Source: Henricia sp. BOLD:AAB3569 (lineage: Eukaryota > Echinodermata > Asteroidea > Spinulosida > Echinasteridae). Taken from it: DNA of 64,000 nt. Positions within the stretch are counted from its first letter, which is position 1; the number at the start of each line of letters is the position of its first letter. Positions 1-12,962 of this stretch are shown one piece after another. The stretch is from the NCBI GenBank assembly GCA_037783545.1, contig JBBELK010001517.1, forward strand, positions 1 through 64,000, in the 5' to 3' direction. A program made the translations under genes and the position numbers. Below the pieces are notes generated by a model. It saw only the letters and a program-made list of their open reading frames with translations, had not been told where the DNA came from and did not search any database.

Positions 1-3000
1 AGTTTAGGGCATGCAAAATTTGAAGTTCGTCGAAACATTTTTTCGACCTCCAAATTTGCCGACGTTTGGACCACACTTTGACCAAATTGCCGAGCCAAAC
101 TGCGGTGCGTTAACGACAGTCCGAATGACTGAGCATGCGCACAACTGAGGAGTACCCCAAAGAGGTGTGTACAGACAGCCACGGTTTGCCGTGAGAGCAG
201 TCAGGAAGCCTCAACCCAGTTTTTTTCTAAACTTTGAAATTTCCCGGCGAAAGTCTGTCAATTTTTTATGACAAGTGCGCAATATAGAGAGTTTAGGGCA
301 TGCAAAATTTGAAGTTCGTCGGAACATTTTTCGACCTCCAAATTTGCCGACGTTTGGACCACACTTTGACCAAATTGCCGAGCCAAACTGCGGTGGCGTT
401 AACGACAGTCCGAATGACTGAGCATGCGCACAACTCAGGAGTACCCCAAAGAGGTGTGTACAGACAGCCACGGTTTGCGTGAGAGCAGTCAGGAAGCCTC
501 AACCCAGTTTTTTCTAAACTTTGAAATTTCTCTGCCATTTCCTGGCGAAAGTCTGTCAATTTTTTATGACAAGTGCGCAATATAGAGAGTTTAGGGCATG
601 CAAAATTTGAAGTTCGTCGGAACATTTTTCGACCTCCAAATTTGCCGACGTTTGGACCACATTTGACCAAATTGCCGAGCCAAACTGCGGTGCGGTTAAC
701 GACAGTCCGAATGACTGAGCATGCGCACAACTCAGGAGTACCCCAAAGAGGTGTGTACAGACAGCCACGGTTTGCGTGAGAGCAGTCAGGAAGCCTCAAC
801 CCAGTTTTTTCTAAACTTTGAAATTTCTCTGCCATTTCCCGGCGAAAGTCTGTCAATTTTTTATGACAAGTGCGCAATATAGAGAGTTTAGGGCATGCAA
901 AATTTGAAGTTCGTCGGAACATTTTTCGACCTCCAAATTTGCCGACGTTTGGACCACACTTTGACCAAATTGCCGAGCCAAACTGCGGTGCGTTAACGAC
1001 AGTCCGAATGACTGAGCATGCGCACAACTCAGGAGTACCCCAAAGAGGTGTGTACAGACAGCCACGGTTTGCGTGAGAGCAGTCAGGAAGCCTCAACCCA
1101 GTTTTTTCTAAACTTTGAAATTTCTCTGCATTTCTTGGCGAAAGTCTGTCAATTTTTTATGACAAGTGCGCAATATAGAGAGTTTAGGGCATGCAAAATT
1201 TGAAGTTCGTCGGAACATTTTTCGACCTCCAAATTTGCCGACGTTTGGACCACACTTTGACCAAATTGCCGAGCCAAACTGCGGTGCGTTAACGACAGTC
1301 CGAATGACTGAGCATGCGCACAACTGAGGAGTACCCCAAAGAGGTGTGTACAGACAGCCACGGTTTGCGTGAGAGCAGTCAGGAAGCCTCAACCCAGTTT
1401 TTTCTAAACTTTGAAATTTCTCTGCCATTTCCCGGCGAAAGTCTGTCAATTTTTTATGACAAGTGCGCAATATAGAGAGTTTAGGGCATGCAAAATTTGA
1501 AGTTCGTCGGAACATTTTCGACCTCCAAATTTGCCGACGTTTGGACCACACTTTGACCAAATTGCCGAGCCAAACTGCGGTGCGTTAACGACAGTCCGAA
1601 TGACTGAGCATGCGCACAACTCAGGAGTACCCCAAAGAGGTGTGTACAGACAGCCACGGTTTGCGTGAGAGCAGTCAGGAAGCCTCAACCCAGTTTTTTC
1701 TAAACTTTGAAATTTCTCTGCCATTTCCCGGCGAAAGTCTGTCAATTTTTTATGACAAGTGTGCAATATAGAGAGTTTAGGGCATGCAAAATTTGAAGTT
1801 CGTCGAACATTTTTCGACCTCCAAATTTGCCGACGTTTGGACCACACTTTGACCAAATTGCGAGCCAAACTGCGGTGCGTTAACGACAGTCCGAATGACT
1901 GAGCATGCGCACAACTGAGGAGTACCCCAAAGAGGTGTGTACAGACAGCCACGGTTTGCGTGAGAGCAGTCAGGAAGCCTCAACCCAGTTTTTTTCTAAA
2001 CTTTGAAATTTCCCGGCGAAAGTCTGTCAATTTTTATGACAAGTGCGCAATATAGAGAGTTTAGGGCATGCAAAATTTGAAGTTCGTCGGAACATTTTTC
2101 GACCTCCAAATTTGCCGACGTTTGGACCACACTTTGACCAAATTGCCGAGCCAAACTGCGGTGCGTTAACGACAGTCCGAATGACTGAGCATGCGCACAA
2201 CTCAGGAGTACCCCAAAGAGGTGTGTACAGACAGCCACGGTTTGCGTGAGAGCAGTCAGGAAGCCTCAACCCAGTTTTTTCTAAACTTTGAAATTTCTCT
2301 GCCATTTCCTGGCGAAAGTCTGTCAATTTTTTATGACAAGTGCGCAATATAGAGAGTTTAGGGCATGCAAAATTTGAAGTTCGTCGGAACATTTTTCGAC
2401 CTCCAAATTTGCCGACGTTTGGACCACATTTGACCAAATTGCCGAGCCAAACTGCGGGTGCGTTAACGACAGTCCGAATGACTGAGCATGCGCACAACTC
2501 AGGAGTACCCCAAAGAGGTGTGTACAGACAGCCACGGTTTGCGTGAGAGCAGTCAGGAAGCCTCAACCCAGTTTTTTCTAAACTTTGAAATTCTCTGCCA
2601 TTTCCCGGCGAAAGTCTGTCAATTTTTTATGACAAGTGCGCAATATAGAGAGTTTAGGGCATGCAAAATTTGAAGTTCGTCGGAACATTTTTCGACCTCC
2701 AAATTTGCCGACGTTTGGACCACACTTTGACCAAATTGCCGAGCCAAACTGCGGTGCGTTAACGACAGTCCGAATGACTGAGCATGCGCACAACTCAGGA
2801 GTACCCCAAAGAGGTGTGTACAGACAGCCACGGTTTGCGTGAGAGCAGTCAGGAAGCCTCAACCCAGTTTTTTCTAAACTTTGAAATTTCTCTGCCATTT
2901 CTCGGCGAAAGTCTGTCAATTTTTTATGACAAGTGCGCAATATAGAGAGTTTAGGGCATGCAAAATTTGAAGTTCGTCGGAACATTTTTCGACCTCCAAA

Positions 3001-3430
3001 TTTGCCGACGTTTGGACCACACTTTGACCAAATTGCCGAGCCAAACTGCGGTGCGTTAACGACAGTCCGAATGACTGAGCATGCGCACAACTGAGGAGTA
3101 CCCCAAAGAGGTGTGTACAGACAGCCACGGTTTGCGTGAGAGCAGTCAGGAAGCCTCAACCCAGTTTTTTTCTAAACTTTGAAATTTCTCTGCCATTTCC
3201 CGGCGAAGTCTGTCAATTTTTTTATGACAAGTGCGCAATATAGAGAGTTTAGGGCATGCAAAATTTGAAGTTCGTCGGAACATTTTTCGACCTCCAAATT
3301 TGCCGACGTTTGGACCACACTTTGACCAAATTGCCGAGCCAAACTGCGGTGCGTTAACGACAGTCCGAATGACTGAGCATGCGCACAACTCAGGAGTACC
3401 CCAAAGAGGTGTGTACAGACAGCCACGGTT
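1..3430. repeat. Indel-rich satellite zone at the left edge
   Basis: About twenty one- or two-base length differences from the standard monomer fall in 3.4 kb, many in homopolymers or GC-rich dinucleotides, compared with almost none in the 17.6-26 kb block. Two monomers, near 231-245 and 2001-2015, also share an 11-bp loss (GAAATTTCCCGG where the standard reads through CTCTGCCATT). Four monomers carry AACTGAGG for AACTCAGG (near 144, 1323, 1914 and 3090), spaced by roughly two or four monomers. This could be an older, less homogenised part of the array or unpolished consensus; the recurring 11-bp loss and AACTGAGG variant are real monomer lineages either way. Confidence 0.8.
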
Positions 3431-6400
3431 TGCGTGAGAGCAGTCAGGAAGCCTCAACCCAGTTTTTTCTAAACTTTGAAATTTCTCTGCCATTTCCCGG
3501 CGAAAGTCTGTCAATTTTTTATGACAAGTGCGCAATATAGAGAGTTTAGGGCATGCAAAATTTGAAGTTCGTCGGAACATTTTTCGACCTCCAAATTTGC
3601 CGACGTTTGGACCACACTTTGACCAAATTGCCGAGCCAAACTGCGGTGCGTTAACGACAGTCCGAATGACTGAGCATGCGCACAACTCAGGAGTACCCCA
3701 AAGAGGTGTGTACAGACAGCCACGGTTTGCGTGAGAGCAGTCAGGAAGCCTCAACCCAGTTTTTTCTAAACTTTGAAATTTCTCTGCCATTTCCCGGCGA
3801 AAGTCTGTCAATTTTTTATGACAAGTGCGCAATATAGAGAGTTTAGGGCATGCAAAATTTGAAGTTCGTCGGAACATTTTTCGACCTCCAAATTTGCCGA
3901 CGTTTGGACCACACTTTGACCAAATTGCCGAGCCAAACTGCGGTGCGTTAACAGCAGTCCGAATGACTGAGCATGCGCACAACTCAGGAGTACCCCAAAG
4001 AGGTGTGTACAGACAGCCACGGTTTGCGTGAGAGCAGTCAGGAAGCCTCAACCCAGTTTTTTCTAAACTTTGAAATTTCTCTGCCATTTCCCGGCGAAAG
4101 TCTGTCAATTTTTTATGACAAGTGCGCAATATAGAGAGTTTAGGGCATGCAAAATTTGAAGTTCGTCGGAACATTTTTCGACCTCCAAATTTGCCGACGT
4201 TTGGACCACACTTTGACCAAATTGCCGAGCCAAACTGCGGTGCGTTAACGACAGTCCGAATGACTGAGCATGCGCACAACTCAGGAGTACCCCAAAGAGG
4301 TGTGTACAGACAGCCACGGTTTGCGTGAGAGCAGTCAGGAAGCCTCAACCCAGTTTTTTCTAAACTTTGAAATTTCTCTGCCATTTCCCGGCGAAAGTCT
4401 GTCAATTTTTTATGACAAGTGCGCAATATAGAGAGTTTAGGGCATGCAAAATTTGAAGTTCGTCGGAACATTTTTCGACCTCCAAATTTGCCGACGGTTT
4501 GGACCACACTTTGACCAAATTGCCGAGCCAAACTGCGGTGCGTTAACGACAGTCCGAATGACTGAGCATGCGCACAACTCAGGAGTACCCCAAAGAGGTG
4601 TGTACAGACAGCCACGGTTTGCGTGAGAGCAGTCAGGAAGCCTCAACCCAGTTTTTTCTAAACTTTTGAAATTTCTCTGCCATTTCCGGCGAAAGTCTGT
4701 CAATTTTTTATGACAAGTGCGCAATATAGAGAGTTTAGGGCATGCAAAATTTGAAGTTCGTCGGAACATTTTTCGACCTCCAAATTTGCCGACGTTTGGA
4801 CCACACTTTGACCAAATTGCCGAGCCAAACTGCGGTGCGTTAACGACAGTCCGAATGACTGAGCATGCGCACAACTCAGGAGTACCCCAAAGAGGTGTGT
4901 ACAGACAGCCACGGTTTGCGTGAGAGCAGTCAGGAAGCCTCAACCCAGTTTTTTCTAAACTTTGAAATTTCTCTGCCATTTCCCGGCGAAAGTCTGTCAA
5001 TTTTTTATGACAAGTGCGCAATATAGAGAGTTTAGGGCATGCAAAATTAGAAGTTCGTCGGAACATTTTTCGACCTCCAAATTTGCCGACGTTTGGACCA
5101 CACTTTGACCAAATTGCCGAGCCAAACTGCGGTGCGTTAACGACAGTCCGAATGACTGAGCATGCGCACAACTCAGGAGTACCCCAAAGAGGTGTGTACA
5201 GACAGCCACGGTTTGCGTGAGAGCAGTCAGGAAGCCTCAACCCAGTTTTTTCTAAACTTTGAAATTTCTCTGCCATTTCCCGGCGAAAGTCTGTCAATTT
5301 TTTATGACAAGTGCGCAATATAGAGAGTTTAGGGCATGCAACATTTGAAGTTCGTCGGAACATTTTTCGACCTCCAAATTTGCCGACGTTTGGACCACAC
5401 TTTGACCAAATTGCCGAGCCAAACTGCGGTGCGTTAACGACAGTCCGAATGACTGAGCATGCGCACAACTCAGGAGTACCCCAAAGAGGTGTGTACAGAC
5501 AGCCACGGTTTGCGTGAGAGCAGTCAGGAAGCCTCAACCCAGTTTTTTCTAAACTTTGAAATTTCTCTGCCATTTCCCGGCGAAAGTCTGTCAATTTTTT
5601 ATGACAAGTGCGCAATATAGAGAGTTTAGGGCATGCAAAATTTGAAGTTCGTCGGAACATTTTTCGACCTCCAAATTTGCCGACGTTTGGACCACACTTT
5701 GACCAAATTGCCGAGCCAAACTGCGGTGCGTTAACGACAGTCCGAATGACTGAGCATGCGCACAACTCAGGAGTACCCCAAAGAGGTGTGTACAGACAGC
5801 CACGGTTTGCGTGAGAGCAGTCAGGAAGCCTCAACCCAGTTTTTTCTAAACTTTGAAATTTCTCTGCCATTTCCCGGCGAAAGTCTGTCAATTTTTTATG
5901 ACAAGTGCGCAATATAGAGAGTTTAGGGCATGCAAAATTTGAAGTTCGTCGGAACATTTTTCGACCTCCAAATTTGCCGACGTTTGGACCACACTTTGAC
6001 CAAATTGCCGAGCCAAACTGCGGTGCGTTAACGACAGTCCGAATGACTGAGCATGCGCACAACTCAGGAGTACCCCAAAGAGGTGTGTACAGACAGCCAC
6101 GGTTTGCGTGAGAGCAGTCAGGAAGCCTCAACCCAGTTTTTTCTAAACTTTGAAATTTCTCTGCCATTTCCCGGCGAAAGTCTGTCAATTTTTTATGACA
6201 AGTGCGCAATATAGAGAGTTTAGGGCATGCAAAATTTGAAGTTCGTCGGAACATTTTTCGACCTCCAAATTTGCCGACGTTTGGACCACACTTTGACCAA
6301 ATTGCCGAGCCAAACTGCGGTGCGTTAACGACAGTCCGAATGACTGAGCATGCGCACAACTCAGGAGTACCCCAAAGAGGTGTGTACAGACAGCCACGGT

Positions 6401-7105
6401 TTGCGTGAGAGCAGTCAGGAAGCCTCAACCCAGTTTTTTCTAAACTTTGAAATTTCTCTGCCATTTCCCGGCGAAAGTCTGTCAATTTTTTATGACAAGT
6501 GCGCAATATAGAGAGTTTAGGGCATGCAAAATTTGAAGTTCGTCGGAACATTTTTCGACCTCCAAATTTGCCGACGTTTGGACCACACTTTGACCAAATT
6601 GCCGAGCCAAACTGCGGTGCGTTAACGACAGTCCGAATGACTGAGCATGCGCACAACTCAGGAGTACCCCAAAGAGGTGTGTACAGACAGCCACGGTTTG
6701 CGTGAGAGCAGTCAGGAAGCCTCAACCCAGTTTTTTCTAAACTTTGAAATTTCTCTGCCATTTCCGGCGAAAGTCTGTCAATTTTTTATGACAAGTGCGC
6801 AATATAGAGAGTTTAGGGCATGCAAAATTTGAAGTTCGTCGGAACATTTTTCGACCTCCAAATTTGCCGACGTTTGGACCACACTTTGACCAAATTGCCG
6901 AGCCAAACTGCGGTGCGTTAACGACAGTCCGAATGACTGAGCATGCGCACAACTCAGAGTACCCCAAAGAGGTGTGTACAGACAGCCACGGTTTGCGTGA
7001 GAGCAGTCAGGAAGCCTCAACCCAGTTTTTTCTAAACTTTGAAATTTCTCTGCCATTTCCCGGCGAAAGTCTGTCAATTTTTTATGACAAGTGCGCAATA
7101 TAGAG

Positions 7106-7402
7106 AGTTTAGGGCATGCAAAATTTGAAGTTCGTCGGAACATTTTTCGACCTCCAAATTTGCCGACGTTTGGACCACACTTTGACCAAATTGCCGAGCC
7201 AAACTGCGGTGCGTTAACGACAGTCCGAATGACTGAGCATGCGCACAACTCAGGAGTACCCCAAAGAGGTGTGTACAGACAGCCACGGTTTGCGTGAGAG
7301 CAGTCAGGAAGCCTCAACCCAGTTTTTTCTAAACTTTGAAATTTCTCTGCCATTTCCCGGCGAAAGTCTGTCAATTTTTTATGACAAGTGCGCAATATAG
7401 AG
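7106..7402. repeat. Reference satellite monomer, 297 bp
   Basis: A clean copy chosen as the standard. It has 138 G/C of 297 bases and 16 CpG dinucleotides, about the number expected from its composition, so it shows no CpG decay. Landmarks by monomer position: GCATGC near 9-14; CGACCTCC near 43-50; a short internal near-repeat around 82-100 (CCAAATTGC then CCAAACTGC); TGAGCATGCGCAC at 129-141; and, from about 217, an oligo-T run followed by CTAAAC. One minus-strand frame has no stop across the 99 codons. I do not recognise the monomer as a named satellite, and it does not resemble 5S rRNA, tRNA, snRNA or a telomeric repeat. Confidence 0.97.
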
Positions 7403-10400
7403 AGTTTAGGGCATGCAAAATTTGAAGTTCGTCGGAACATTTTTCGACCTCCAAATTTGCCGACGTTTGGACCACACTTTGACCAAATTGCCGAGCCAAA
7501 CTGCGGTGCGTTAACGACAGTCCGAATGACTGAGCATGCGCACAACTCAGGAGTACCCCAAAGAGGTGTGTACAGACAGCCACGGTTTGCGTGAGAGCAG
7601 TCAGGAAGCCTCAACCCAGTTTTTTCTAAACTTTGAAATTTCTCTGCCATTTCCCGGCGAAAGTCTGTCAATTTTTTATGACAAGTGCGCAATATAGAGA
7701 GTTTAGGGCATGCAAAATTTGAAGTTCGTCGGAACATTTTTCGACCTCCAAATTTGCCGACGTTTGGACCACACTTTGACCAAATTGCCGAGCCAAACTG
7801 CGGTGCGTTAACGACAGTCCGAATGACTGAGCATGCGCACAACTCAGGAGTACCCCAAAGAGGTGTGTACAGACAGCCACGGTTTGCGTGAGAGCAGTCA
7901 GGAAGCCTCAACCCAGTTTTTTCTAAACTTTGAAATTTCTCTGCCATTTCCCGGCGAAAGTCTGTCAATTTTTTATGACAAGTGCGCAATATAGAGAGTT
8001 TAGGGCATGCAAAATTTGAAGTTCGTCGGAACATTTTTCGACCTCCAAATTTGCCGACGTTTGGACCACACTTTGACCAAATTGCCGAGCCAAACTGCGG
8101 TGCGTTAACGACAGTCCGAATGACTGAGCATGCGCACAACTCAGGAGTACCCCAAAGAGGTGTGTACAGACAGCCACGGTTTGCGTGAGAGCAGTCAGGA
8201 AGCCTCAACCCAGTTTTTTCTAAACTTTGAAATTTCTCTGCCATTTCCCGGCGAAAGTCTGTCAATTTTTTATGACAAGTGCGCAATATAGAGAGTTTAG
8301 GGCATGCAAAATTGAAGTTCGTCGGAACATTTTTCGACCTCCAAATTTGCCGACGTTTGGACCACACTTTGACCAAATTGCCGAGCCAAACTGCGGTGCG
8401 TTAACGACAGTCCGAATGACTGAGCATGCGCACAACTCAGGAGTACCCCAAAGAGGTGTGTACAGACAGCCACGGTTTGCGTGAGAGCAGTCAGGAAGCC
8501 TCAACCCAGTTTTTTCTAAACTTTGAAATTTCTCTGCCATTTCCCGGCGAAAGTCTGTCAATTTTTTATGACAAGTGCGCAATATAGAGAGTTTAGGGCA
8601 TGCAAAATTTGAAGTTCGTCGGAACATTTTTCGACCTCCAAATTTGCCGACGTTTGGACCACACTTTGACCAAATTGCCGAGCCAAACTGCGGTGCGTTA
8701 ACGACAGTCCGAATGACTGAGCATGCGCACAACTCAGGAGTACCCCAAAGAGGTGTGTACAGACAGCCACGGTTTGCGTGAGAGCAGTCAGGAAGCCTCA
8801 ACCCAGTTTTTTCTAAACTTTGAAATTTCTCTGCCATTTCCCGGCGAAAGTCTGTCAATTTTTATGACAAGTGCGCAATATAGAGAGTTTAGGGCATGCA
8901 AAATTTGAAGTTCGTCGGAACATTTTTCGACCTCCAAATTTGCCGACGTTTGGACCACACTTTGACCAAATTGCCGAGCCAAACTGCGGTGCGTTAACGA
9001 CAGTCCGAATGACTGAGCATGCGCACAACTCAGGAGTACCCCAAAGAGGTGTGTACAGACAGCCACGGTTTGCGTGAGAGCAGTCAGGAAGCCTCAACCC
9101 AGTTTTTTCTAAACTTTGAAATTTCTCTGCCATTTCCCGGCGAAAGTCTGTCAATTTTGTATGACAAGTGCGCAATATAGAGAGTTTAGGGCATGCACAA
9201 TTTGAAGTTCGTCGGAACATTTTTCGACCTCCAAATTTGCCGACGTTTGGACCACACTTTGACCAAATTGCCGAGCCAAACTGCGGTGCGTTAACGACAG
9301 TCCGAATGACTGAGCATGCGCACAACTCAGGAGTACCCCAAAGAGGTGTGTACAGACAGCCACGGTTTGCGTGAGAGCAGTCAGGAAGCCTCAACCCAGT
9401 TTTTTCTAAACTTTGAAATTTCTCTGCCATTTCCCGCGAAAGTCTGTCAATTTTTTATGACAAGTGCGCAATATAGAGAGTTTAGGGCATGCACAATTTG
9501 AAGTTCGTCGGAACATTTTTCGACCTCCAAATTTGCCGACGTTTGGACCACACTTTGACCAAATTGCCGAGCCAAACTGCGGTGCGTTAACGACAGTCCG
9601 AATGACTGAGCATGCGCACAACTCAGGAGTACCCCAAAGAGGTGTGTACAGACAGCCACGGTTTGCGTGAGAGCAGTCAGGAAGCCTCAACCCAGTGTTT
9701 TCTAAACTTTGAAATTTCTCTGCCATTTCCCGGCGAAAGTCTGTCAATTTTTTATGACAAGTGCGCAATATAGAGAGTTTAGGGCATGCAAAATTTGAAG
9801 TTCGTCGGAACATTTTTCGACCTCCAAATTTGCCGACGTTTGGACCACACTTTGACCAAATTGCCGAGCCAAACTGCGGTGCGTTAACGACAGTCCGAAT
9901 GACTGAGCATGCGCACAACTCAGGAGTACCCCAAAGAGGTGTGTACAGACAGCCACGGTTTGCGTGAGAGCAGTCAGGAAGCCTCAACCCAGTTTTTTCT
10001 AAACTTTGAAATTTCTCTGCCATTTCCCCGGCGAAAGTCTGTCAATTTTTTATGACAAGTGCGCAATATAGAGAGTTTAGGGCATGCAAAATTTGAAGTT
10101 CGTCGGAACATTTTCCGACCTCCAAATTTGCCGACGTTTGGACCACACTTTGACCAAATTGCCGAGCCAAACTGCGGTGCGTTAACGACAGTCCGAATGA
10201 CTGAGCATGCGCACAACTCAGGAGTACCCCAAAGAGGTGTGTACAGACAGCCACGGTTTGCGTGAGAGCAGTCAGGAAGCCTCAACCCAGTTTTTTCTAA
10301 ACTTTGAAATTTCTCTGCCATTTCCCGGCGAAAGTCTGTCAATTTTTTATGACAAGTGCGCAATATAGAGAGTTTAGGGCATGCAAAATTTGAAGTTCGT

Positions 10401-12367
10401 CGGAACATTTTTCGACCTCCAAATTTGCCGACGTTTGGACCACACTTTGACCAAATTGCCGAGCCAAACTGCGGTGCGTTAACGACAGTCCGAATGACTG
10501 AGCATGCGCACAACTCAGGAGTACCCCAAAGAGGTGTGTACAGACAGCCACGGTTTGCGTGAGAGCAGTCAGGAAGCCTCAACCCAGTTTTTTCTAAACT
10601 TTGAAATTTCTCTGCCATTTCCCGGCGAAAGTCTGTCAATTTTTATGACAAGTGCGCAATATAGAGAGTTTAGGGCATGCAAAATTTGAAGTTCGTCGGA
10701 ACATTTTTCGACCTCCAAATTTGCCGACGTTTGGACCACACTTTGACCAAATTGCCGAGCCAAACTGCGGTGCGTTAACGACAGTCCGAATGACTGAGCA
10801 TGCGCACAACTCAGGAGTACCCCAAAGAGGTGTGTACAGACAGCCACGGTTTGCGTGAGAGCAGTCAGGAAGCCTCAACCCAGTTTTTTCTAAACTTTGA
10901 AATTTCTCTGCCATTTCCCGGCGAAAGTCTGTCAATTTTTTATGACAAGTGCGCAATATAGAGAGTTTAGGGCATGCAAAATTTGAAGTTCGTCGGAACA
11001 TTTTTCGACCTCCAAATTTGCGACGTTTGGACCACACTTTGACCAAATTGCCGAGCCAAACTGCGGTGCGTTAACGACAGTCCGAATGACTGAGCATGCG
11101 CACAACTCAGGAGTACCCCAAAGAGGTGTGTACAGACAGCCACGGTTTGCGTGAGAGCAGTCAGGAAGCCTCAACCCAGTTTTTTCTAAACTTTGAAATT
11201 TCTCTGCCATTTCCCGGCGAAAGTCTGTCAATTTTTTATGACAAGTGCGCAATATAGAGAGTTTAGGGCATGCAAAATTTGAAGTTCGTCGGAACATTTT
11301 TCGACCTCCAAATTTGCCGACGTTTGGACCACACTTTGACCAAATTGCCGAGCCAAACTGCGGGTGCGTTAACGACAGTCCGAATGACTGAGCATGCGCA
11401 CAACTCAGGAGTACCCCAAAGAGGTGTGTACAGACAGCCACGGTTTGCGTGAGAGCAGTCAGGAAGCCTCAACCCAGTTTTTTCTAAACTTTGAAATTTC
11501 TCTGCCATTTCCCGGCGAAAGTCTGTCAATTTTTTATGACAAGTGCGCAATATAGAGAGTTTAGGGCATGCAAATTTGAAGTTCGTCGGAACATTTTTCG
11601 ACCTCCAAATTTGCCGACGTTTGGACCACACTTTGACCAAATTGCCGAGCCAAACTGCGGTGCGTTAACGACAGTCCGAATGACTGAGCATGCGCACAAC
11701 TCAGGAGTACCCCAAAGAGGTGTGTACAGACAGCCACGGTTTGCGTGAGAGCAGTCAGGAAGCCTCAACCCAGTTTTTTCTAAACTTTGAAATTTCTCTG
11801 CCATTTCCCGGCGAAAGTCTGTCAATTTTTTATGACAAGTGCGCAATATAGAGAGTTTAGGGCATGCAAAATTTGAAGTTCGTCGGAACATTTTTCGACC
11901 TCCAAATTTGCCGACGTTTGGACCACACTTTGACCAAATTGCCGAGCCAAACTGCGGTGCGTTAACGACAGTCCGAATGACTGAGCATGCGCACAACTCA
12001 GGAGTACCCCAAAGAGGTGTGTACAGACAGCCACGGTTTGCGTGAGAGCAGTCAGGAAGCCTCAACCCAGTTTTTTCTAAACTTTGAAATTTCTCTGCCA
12101 TTTCCCGGCGAAAGTCTGTCAATTTGTTATGACAAGTGCGCAATATAGAGAGTTTAGGGCATGCAAAATTTGAAGTTCGTCGGAACATTTTTCGACCTCC
12201 AAATTTGCCGACGTTTGGACCACACTTTGACCAAATTGCCGAGCCAAACTGCGGTGCGTTAACGACAGTCCGAATGACTGAGCATGCGCACAACTCAGGA
12301 GTACCCCAAAGAGGTGTGTACAGACAGCCACGGTTTGCGTGAGAGCAGTCAGGAAGCCTCAACCCAG

Positions 12368-12962
12368 TTTTTTTCTAAACTTTGAAATTTCTCTGCCATT
12401 TCCCGGCGAAAGTCTGTCAATTTTTTATGACAAGGGCGCAATATAGAGAGTTTAGGGCATGCAAAATTTGAAGTTCGTCGGAACATTTTTCGACCTCCAA
12501 ATTTGCCGACGTTTGGACCACACTTTGACCAAATTGCCGAGCCAAACTGCGGTGCGTTAACGACAGTCCGAATGACTGAGCATGCGCACAACTCAGGAGT
12601 ACCCCAAAGAGGTGTGTACAGACAGCCACGGTTTGCGTGAGAGCAGTCAGGAAGCCTCAACCCAGTTTTTTCTAAACTTTGAAATTTCTCTGCCATTTCC
12701 CGGCGAAAGTCTGTCAATTTTTTATGACAAGTGCGCAATATAGAGAGTTTAGGGCATGCAAAATTTGAAGTTCGTCGGAACATTTTTCGACCTCCAAATT
12801 TGCCGACGTTTGGACCACACTTTGACCAAATTGCCGAGCCAAACTGCGGTGCGTTAACGACAGTCCGAATGACTGAGCATGCGCACAACTCAGGAGTACC
12901 CCAAAGAGGTGTGTACAGACAGCCACGGTTTGCGTGAGAGCAGTCAGGAAGCCTCAACCCAG
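12368..12962. repeat. Dimeric (595-bp) satellite unit with seven-T and AAGGGCG variants
   Basis: The interval runs from one seven-T run to the next, two monomers plus the extra T. The first monomer end carries ACAAGGGCG in place of ACAAGTGCG, the same marker seen after insert copies 2 and 3 and in the dimeric block at 56-58.6 kb. This ties the region by descent or exchange to those distant parts of the array. Confidence 0.75.

Noticed and set aside
7371-7583. Recurring 70-codon minus-strand frame with a signal-peptide-like start
   Set aside because: The frame starts at GTG, not ATG, and overlaps other frames of the same monomer. It appears once per monomer simply because the sequence repeats.
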